A stretch of DNA of 64,000 nt. Origin: Nelumbo lutea. Lineage: Eukaryota > Streptophyta > Magnoliopsida > Proteales > Nelumbonaceae. Positions 49,993 to 58,900 of this stretch are shown here, one piece after another (within the stretch, counting starts at the first letter, position 1; every line of letters begins with the position of its first letter). The notes under the pieces are model-generated. The model was not told the origin of the DNA. It did no database searches and was given only the letters and a program-made list of their open reading frames with translations. The stretch lies in the NCBI GenBank assembly GCA_022828595.1, contig JAKGHH010000002.1, positions 74,992,383 to 75,056,382 on the forward strand, given 5' to 3'. The position numbers were made by a program, and so were the translations under genes.

Positions 49993-52900
49993 AGTGATGG
50001 AGGAAGATGGAAGAAAAGGAAGAATAAGAGAGAGTAGTTCAAAACCTCCGCTCACCCCCCAATTATCTCTTTTATTCTTTTGTCATTAAAAGGGCAATTA
50101 CATGAGTGCCCATAGTAGGGCGTCCATCACAAAAGACAGCAATCAAAAACAATAAGAAAAGAGAAAACATGCCCATAACTAAGGCTCACTACCTACCAAC
50201 AAAAATTATAAACATAACTTAAGAAAACAAAGAAACTAAGGCCCATTTGGCCCATTATCTCTACACTCCCCCTCAAGCTGAGCATAGATATCAATCATGC
50301 CCAACTTGCTTACACAATGTTGTCACTTTGCCTTGGGGATACCCTTGGTCAAAACTGTCAACACTCTTGGTTGAATAGAGAAAGGAACAAGAATAATCTT
50401 AGAGGTGTCAAGAATAAATGACCCCCACCTCAAAGAGTCTCTTATATATTAAAAGATACGTACAATTATAGGAATGCCCATATAGGGCAGAAAGAGAAAA
50501 AAAAAATTAATAAGATATATAAGTAATATACAACAGGGACTATACTAATAAGATACATCAAGTCATAGAATCTCTACACTCCCCTCAAACCGATGCCTAG
50601 ACATAAGCATCAATTTGTCTACAAGGAAGAGATGTCGAACTCTAGTCATAACCTTGGTAAAGATATTGGCAATCTGCATGTCCGAGGCTACATAAAGAAG
50701 CGATATAGACCCAACAATGAAAAGATCTCGAATAAAGTGGCAGTCCACCTCAATGTGCTTGGTTCTCTCATGGAAGACAGGGTTAAATGCAATCTTGATA
50801 GCACTCATAGTGTTTGCATAGAGAGGAACAGGAGTAGGAAGCTAAATGCCAAGATCCATAAAGAGAGATCGTAACCAAACAATCTCACTACAAACAGAAA
50901 ACATTGCCCTATACTCTGCTTTAGTGGAAGACTTCGAGATTGTTTGTTGTTTCTTACACTTCCAAGAGATGAGTGAATCACCCATAAAGACACACCACCC
51001 AGAAGTGGACCTACAAGTGTCAAGACAACCAGCCCAATCTACATCAGCATATGCTCTCACTTATATCCCATTGGTTCTTTCCCATGAGGCAAATCCACAA
51101 TATCCCAGGTATGATTTTTACGAAGTGCTTTTATTTCAGTTCTCATAGACTCCCTCCATTCTAGCTTAGACAAGGCCTTTGTAACTAACTTGGGTATAGG
51201 TTGAAAAGAAATGGAGACTAAGAAAGAATAATAAGATGGAGATAACATGTTGTAAGACAGGTTTTTGGAAATACAATGTGGTGTACATTTCCTCTTACCT
51301 TTTCTCAAAGCGATAAGTAGGTCCAAGTCTGGAAAATGAGGTTTTGGAGCAGGCGGTGAAGGACTTGTCCTCTCTTTAGGAGTTGAGATTATCAAAGGCT
51401 CAATTGTAGATGATGGAACAACCTGGTCATGTCATAGCCTTTGTATCTAGTACTACCTCTAAACAATAGTAAGAGTAATGAAGACTGGAGGATTAGTAGG
51501 AGGAGGAGCAGGAATGGTAGAACTGGGAGACAAAGGCTCTGCAATTGGAACAAAAGGAACCACAGAAGATTCAACCTCTGGATCAACAGAAGAAGGCAAA
51601 GGAAGTGGTGAAGAAAAAGTTCAATGGAATGCACCAACTCAGAAGAATGACCATAAAATGGAAGTGACTCTACAAAGGTAAACATCCTGGAAACAAAACG
51701 AGTTACAGTAATGGGATCAAAACAATAATAGCCCTTTTGTGTGGAGGCACTCCCTAAGAAAATGCACTTTCGGGCCTTGGGTTCAAACTTATGTCTCTAA
51801 GAGCTAGGGCCATGAACATAACACGTGCACCCAACGGCACGCATGGGAATAGGAAACAATTCACTCTCAAGAAACAAGACAACAAAGGGAGATTTGAACA
51901 TCAAAACTTGAGAAGGCATGCAATTAATAAGGTAGGTATCTGTCATCACTGCATCACCGGCAAAAAAGATGCTCTTAGCTGCTTCAACAACACGTCAGTT
52001 CTTTCTCTCTGCTACCCCATTTCGTTCTGGAGTACGAGGACAAGAACTTTGATGCATAACCTCAAACTTCTCAAAGTATGAAACAAGATCCTTATCGAAA
52101 TATTCCTTAGCATTATCTGACCGGAATATCTTGATATGGGTATCAAATTGAGTAAGCACAAATTCACTAAACTGTTTTACAAATTTGGGCACTTCAACAC
52201 GGGAACATATAAGATAAAGCTAGGTGTAACGAGAAAAATCATCAATAAATAGAACAAAATGTTTATAAACACACATGCAAGGTAAATGGTATGACCCCCA
52301 CACATTAGAGGTGTAACGAGAAAAATCATTAATGAACAGAACAAAATATTTATAACCACCCATGCAAGCTAAATGGTATGGCCCCCACACATCAGAGTGA
52401 ATAATATGAAAAAGAACTATAGATCTTTATTAATTGCAGAATAAGAGTTTCTACAATGCTTTGACAACTTGCACGACTCACAAGTCACAATGCAAACTTG
52501 ACAACTTAGTTTCTTTAAAAAAGTTGTAAACAAATGGGACACACTAGTCATATGGTTAGAGGCACCAAAATCAATTATCCAAGGGATCCTACGATTACCT
52601 GAAATAAAAGCATGACTCCCAGTAACATGAATACCTAAATGGGCATATGCGAATGAAGAAGGAATTGTCTATGATGAAGTAGGTGTTGTAGTAGTAGACT
52701 CCATGTGACTAATTATTTGGCCATACTTCTCATACTCAGCCCTGGCGGTTGCTAGTTGCTCTCCCACCGACTTCTCACCATTATGCCCCTATTCACTCTG
52801 TGAGAAGGTGGCTACATTTGCATCTCCACCTTTCCCATTCTCATTCCTTTTTCCATTGTTTGCATTCTTGAGTCTGATAGGTATAAGCTCTGGATGCAGC

Positions 52901-55900
52901 TTCCAATAGGTGTCTTTAGTATGTTTAGTCTTCTTGTAGTATTCACAAGCATCTTTCTTCCCAGTGTTGACCTGCGACTTCATCCCAACATTAGCACAGT
53001 GATCAATTTGTGGCTCTACGAACTGAACCTATCTCCTGCTCTCCTCACAACTTACCATTGCATAGGCATGAGATAAAGTCACCTCATCCTTTGCCAAAAC
53101 ATTCTATCTCACAATATCATACTCCGGGGGAGAACGATAAGGAACTCAAAAACTCGTTTCTTTCCACCAGCTTCTTATGTATTTCAACATCTTATGTACA
53201 CCCCCAAACCACAGTCACCATTATCTTAGATTATTCACATCATTCTTCATTTTGTAAACCCGAACAACATTCAATTTTTGGAAATAGGTCTTTGTGACAC
53301 TATCCCACAACTCCTTTGCAGTTTCCATCCACAAGTAAACAGAATAAGAGAAACTAGATATGATAAATATTAAAACAAGCATTCAGATTAGAGAAATGTA
53401 TCCACTTTTTAGACATGGTAACTGTAAATCAAATTTAACAACAAAACAAGAGGATCAGATCATTCTGGAAACCAATATGTAAATAATTGTCAAAATAGTA
53501 CCAGAAAAGGTCAAAGTTTAACTAAACACAAGATGCAATTGACCTTCCTCAATTTATCTAGTGCACCACTTGTATCAAAAGTTTCGTTGCCCTGGTCATC
53601 AGTTGTAACAGCAGCAAGTTTTGCTAAAGTAACTCCAGAAGAAAAGGGATGCCCAGGATTACTGTAGACCATACAATCATCCTCAAAAGTCAATCAGAAG
53701 GTCGAGCAAAACAAAGATGAAGCATGAGAACAAGTCAATGCATCAGAGAAGCAGAAAACAAAAGAAGAAAAGTAATTTACACCATGCAAACAAGTTAGTA
53801 ACCTGATAGAATCCTCATATCTGATATGGACATTGCTAATGGAGATTTTGAGATTTCCAATTATAGTAGCTATAAGAGAACCCAGCCATGAATTCCCACC
53901 TGCTGACTGTAAACAAAAAACCAACCAATATAAAAGAACATGTTACTAATTCCTTCAACCTAACCACAATTGATAATGACCAATAAGTTTTTTTTTTTTA
54001 AAAGCAAGCAAATTTCATTAAAAAGTGGGGGAGCTCCTCACTAGAGAAGAAGATAAAAGAGAAAGAATAATTTATATGATATTAAAAAATTCTTACTCAT
54101 CAAAAAATGATATAAATATTGCAATTGCATGTATACATAATTTAGATCATGATCCACTCAGTTTGTATATTTTTACATGCTTTAGTGCTCACAGGATATA
54201 ACTGGCATACCATTTCATTTTTTAAGATAAATAAAAAGAAAAATCATTAAAATAAAAAACATATTACAAGATCAGTAATGAGGCATCAACCAAAAACAAC
54301 AAAGAGTACAGACAAAAACCATTACAATTGTATATCCAAGATACATCTACCATAAGTTCAAAATACCCCAAAAATAAGATCCAAACTCCTCTCAGGTAGA
54401 GCCTTCAAATTCTGGAAGAATAAAAACCCAGTCCAACAGCTTTTCCCCAAGACATAACTTCTTTTTTTTCTTTTTTCCCAAGTTCCCAGCAAACTGTAAA
54501 GACAATGCAACTCCACACAATAATGGCCTTTCTGCATCCATTAAGCACCGGGCAAAGCTCAAATTTTCTTTAGGCATCCAAGGTAACCACCCCTCCATCT
54601 TGAATAATCGGAAACTCAGAAGTAGAAACCCCAAATATATGAAACCATTGACTGATTTAGTACACTTATCATACTTCCCACCTTCCCTCAAATAGACTTT
54701 CAAGTCATTTGGATTATTAATTTTACACCCTCATTTTCCCACAAAATCAGCCACCAAGTCTTCTTTAGTACGCTCATCATACTTCCCACCTTCTCTCTTC
54801 CTGCCCTCCTGACAACCTTCCTCATGTTCCATCACATTTACAACTAATGTTCCTCCCATTTGTCTTGCATCCATTACTTTCCTCCTCCACTTCATTCCAT
54901 TTTATCTCTTTAAAAAATTCCTCTATTGGTTCCCTAATTCTTCTTCATCTTCTAACCCCAACTCCCTATTCTTCTCTCCACCTTCACTAACTTGGGTTTA
55001 CAGCTTGATGGCTACCTGGGATCCTAGAAGACAGGCTTTAGAGATGTTAGTACCCAAACCAGAATTCACAAACATACCTAGGGTAGGATTGATGTCTGCC
55101 CATGTCACCTTTGGATACATAGACTCAATTTAAGAACATCCTCTTTCTCAAAAGGAGACTCTCTGGTGACCTTTCTTACTACTTATGTTGATGATATTGT
55201 GGTCATTGGCAATGATGTACAAGAAGTTCACATGCTCAAGAAGCTCCTTGCTTGATACAATTCTGAGTTTGAAATTAAGAATTTAGGGGAGTTAAGATAC
55301 TTTCTGGATATAAAAGTTTCTCAGTCTAAGGTGAGTATATTTATTTCTCAGTGGAAGTATGTCCAAGATCTTCTTTACTAAGACTGGAAAACTTGGAGCT
55401 AAGCCTACATCCACACCTATAGATTTAAATCAGAAACTCTCTGCCATTGATGGTGAATTATTGACTGATAGGGGAGTCTTCCAGAAACTGCTTGGTATTG
55501 AAGTGTAATTATTGACTGATAGGGTCAGTTATTATATCTCTACATAAATCAACTGGATATTTCAGTAGTCGATCAAGACTACAATCAGTCTTGAATCCAA
55601 AAGTAAAAAAGGTTTCAGATGGTGAAAAGAAGAAGAAAAAAGGGAAAAGAGGGAGAAGCAGAAGTACACAAGGGTTTTAGGAAAAAGAGAGGGGCGGATC
55701 AATTAATCTGTTGACCCACTCTTAATATTTATATGTTTACTAATTGTAGAAAAGGCAGAATTGCCCTTAATGCTTACATGGCAAATAAACTAATAATAAG
55801 ACTGAAATAACAGGCTATAACAACAAAACTGAAATAACTACCAACTAACACTGACATAACTAACAAAGAATATATGTTGTACTGTCATACAAACATAGTG

Positions 55901-58900
55901 GGGACCACAGCCGTGGGGTCCACATCAGTGTTCTCTACAATTTCATATGTTGTAAGTGTAATTAGTCAGTTCATGCATGCTCCCAAAGATACCCATATGA
56001 CAGCTATTAAAAGGGTTTTGTGCTATTGAAGAGAACCCTAGGAAAAGGTTTTCTTTTTGCCAAACATGGACACATGAAGTTGAAGACCTATACAGATGCA
56101 AACTGAGCTGATTGTATACTTCTACTGATGACAAAAGGTGCAGCTCAGGTAATTGTGATTCAGATCTAAATGTGATTCAGATATGGAAACCTCCTAATGA
56201 GATTAGGAGAAGGCTGATCTAATCTGCAGATAAGATAAAGGTTTACCCTTATCACTTAGAGGGAATTCTGATCCAAATATGATTTGGATCAGCAACTCCT
56301 AATGGAATTAGGAGCTGATCCCTTTAAGGTTATAAAAGGAGGAGGGGGCGGCAGCCTTTAGTAGATACACATTCACATCCTCTTCAGAGCTGAAATCACA
56401 GAAGGAAGAATTAAGCAACCCTGCGAAATTCTTTCTTGCCGCCTCCTTCCTGCTGTCGCCTCACCTGCCAGTTCGATCTCCAGTTCAATGGGAGAAATCA
56501 AGATTGGATCTTGATATCAGTTTCTTGTGAAGGGACTGATAGGAAGCTGTGCTCACGTGCCGTCCTGCTAATTCTTGCGAAGGATTAGGTTCTTAGGAAG
56601 AACACTGCTGATTCTGCTCCACCCTACACTACGCCATCTTCAGTGGGAGCAGTCTTTGGATCCTTCTTTGGGCGTGAACACCTTCGTTGGGAGATATTAT
56701 GTCTTCATATCAGGTATATCCCTCTCCTACTGGTTTTGTTCAGATCTGGTTCGATTTATGGTTCAAGATTGATCCTTGAAAAATATGATTTTTCTAAAAT
56801 AGGGAATACGATTCCCAGTAGGATAGAGAGAAATTTTTGAAATTCGCCCATTCTATTCCGCAAGATTAGGGCATCCATACGATGGAAATTCGCCCACTCT
56901 CACTGCTCTCCCCTTGAGGAAAAATCCCCCCATTCTCACTACTCTCCCCCTGAGGAGAAACCCTAGGGTAATAGGGTACCTCCTCAAAGAAAGTAACATC
57001 CGTCGAGACAAATCTCCTCCCGAAAGTAGGGTCATAGCAGCAATAACCATTTTGAGTTTGTGCATAACCGAGAAAAATGCATTTGGAGGCCTTAGGGTCA
57101 AATTTGGAACGATGAGGTCCAAGAATCTGAACAAAGAAGGTGCAACCAAAGGTTTTAAGGGGAACAGTAAATAATTCTTCATCTGGGTATAGAAGGGTAA
57201 ACTGAGGCTTCATGTCAAGAACCTCTGAAGGAACCCGATTAATGAGATACAGCAGCTAAGGTGTCTAGGGGCATGCCTTTTGTACCCGATGAGGATCCAG
57301 AATCGGTATTAACAGCCATATGAGCATTACCCCTTTTATTCCTCAGTTTTGCTGGGACTAGATGAGGGTGCAGCTTCCAACATGTGTCTTTAGTATGCTT
57401 GGGTTTCTTGCAATGCTCACACACTAGATCCCGCTTATCTTCCTTCTTCATATCCCTTTCTATATCACCCCCAGACTTAGGTTTAACTGCTGCCAAGGCT
57501 GGTGGGAAGGCCTGATGCTGCTTCATAACCTTCCTCCTAGTCTCTTCACTATGCACCAAGGAGTAGGCTTGAGATAAGGTCACACTATCCCTTGTTAGTA
57601 TCTGTTGTCTCACAATATCATAATCAGAATTCAAACCAGCTAGGAATTCAAACACCCTATTAGTCTCAACTTGCTTTCTATGAGTCTGTGCATCCTTCTG
57701 ACTTTCCCACTCAAATGTTTCTAGATGGTCAATTTCATGCCAGAGAGATTTCAAAGTATAGAAGTAAATGGAGACTAGTTTCTCTCCTTGTTTGAGGTTA
57801 TTAACCTCACACTTCAATTCATAGGCTCTAGCAACATTAAGGGGTTGGGGGTAGGTCTCTTTCACGACATCCCAGATTTCCTTGGCTGTTTTTGCCCACA
57901 AATAGTTACGGCTGATATGTGGCTGCATAGAGTTGCACAGCCATGTCATAACCAAGTAGTTCTCCTGAACCCACTTGGTACACATTTAGTCCTCCTTGGA
58001 TGGTTCTTTCACATCTCCCAATAGGTAGCTAAATTTTCCTCTTCCCCCAATAGACATCATGGCCGACTGGGCCCACTCTAAGTAGTTGGATCCATCAAAC
58101 CTCACATTTGTAATTTGAAATGCAGTCTCAGACATATTACCAGAATTGCTAGTCCCAAAAACACCTTCCCCCTGATTCTTGAACTCCATTCTTGGTTAAA
58201 AATTAGTAATCAAAAGCCGTTAGAGCTACTGGAATAGAAAACAGCACTTAAACAACTGATCACAGCCAGCCTAGGTCTTCCACAAACAAAGGGAAACAGA
58301 TTTCTGTATGAACTCAGTTCAGATCTGATCTGAAGCCAATCGACAGTTCTGAATTTTAGGGTGAACCCAGTTCAGATCTGATCTGAAACCAATCGACAGT
58401 TCGGAATGTAAGCAATCCAATTCTTGATAAAGGTTCTCACCCCAAAAACAGGCTTGGAAGCCGAAACAAGTCTAGAACTCACTTAGAAAACAATCTAGAA
58501 TGCTGAAACAGATTTAGGGTTTGATCGTAGGGTTAAGGAAATCTTTGTGAGAACAAAACAGTGCTCAGCCACACCTTCCAAATAAGTCCACAGTCAAGTC
58601 TGGTCGTAGGGTTAAGGACAAACCCTAGAAAAAGCCAGAGAACTCTGATCGCCTATAAGAAAATAAAGGAGAGCTCAGCCGCTCATCCTAGATAAGTCCA
58701 ACCTATCTTTGACTGATGACGGTCTCAAGAAAAGATAAAAACTTACCCAGAAAACCCTGATCGCCACCTTCAATCTTGGCCTGAACCCTAATATTGATCC
58801 TTTTAACCTTCTCTGATTCTTCCTGATTACCAAAACACTCTCCAAGTCTCTACAAGCCTTTGGACAGCTGCTAAACCCTTCTGATAACCTTTTTTATATT

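Larger units (their letters stand above)
50266..53337 (-). mobile_element. chimeric copia remnant
   Basis: Minus-strand element related to the one at 34706-40317. From the right: truncated gag from about 53337 with knuckle [15 protein letters not shown] near 52940, protease and pre-integrase remnants, integrase core 51995-52192 ([22 protein letters not shown]), RT start 51057-51395 ([31 protein letters not shown]). RT core and RNase H are gone; in their place sits a 3' piece of a different family (50356-51060). The last 90 bp of its own RNase H remain at 50266-50355. Confidence 0.85.

Noticed and set aside
54392..54703. Minus-strand 103-codon frame as a possible VPS13 exon
   Set aside because: Exons 1 and 2 join directly in phase and no VPS13 motif is present; it contains a lysine run from a T-rich tract.
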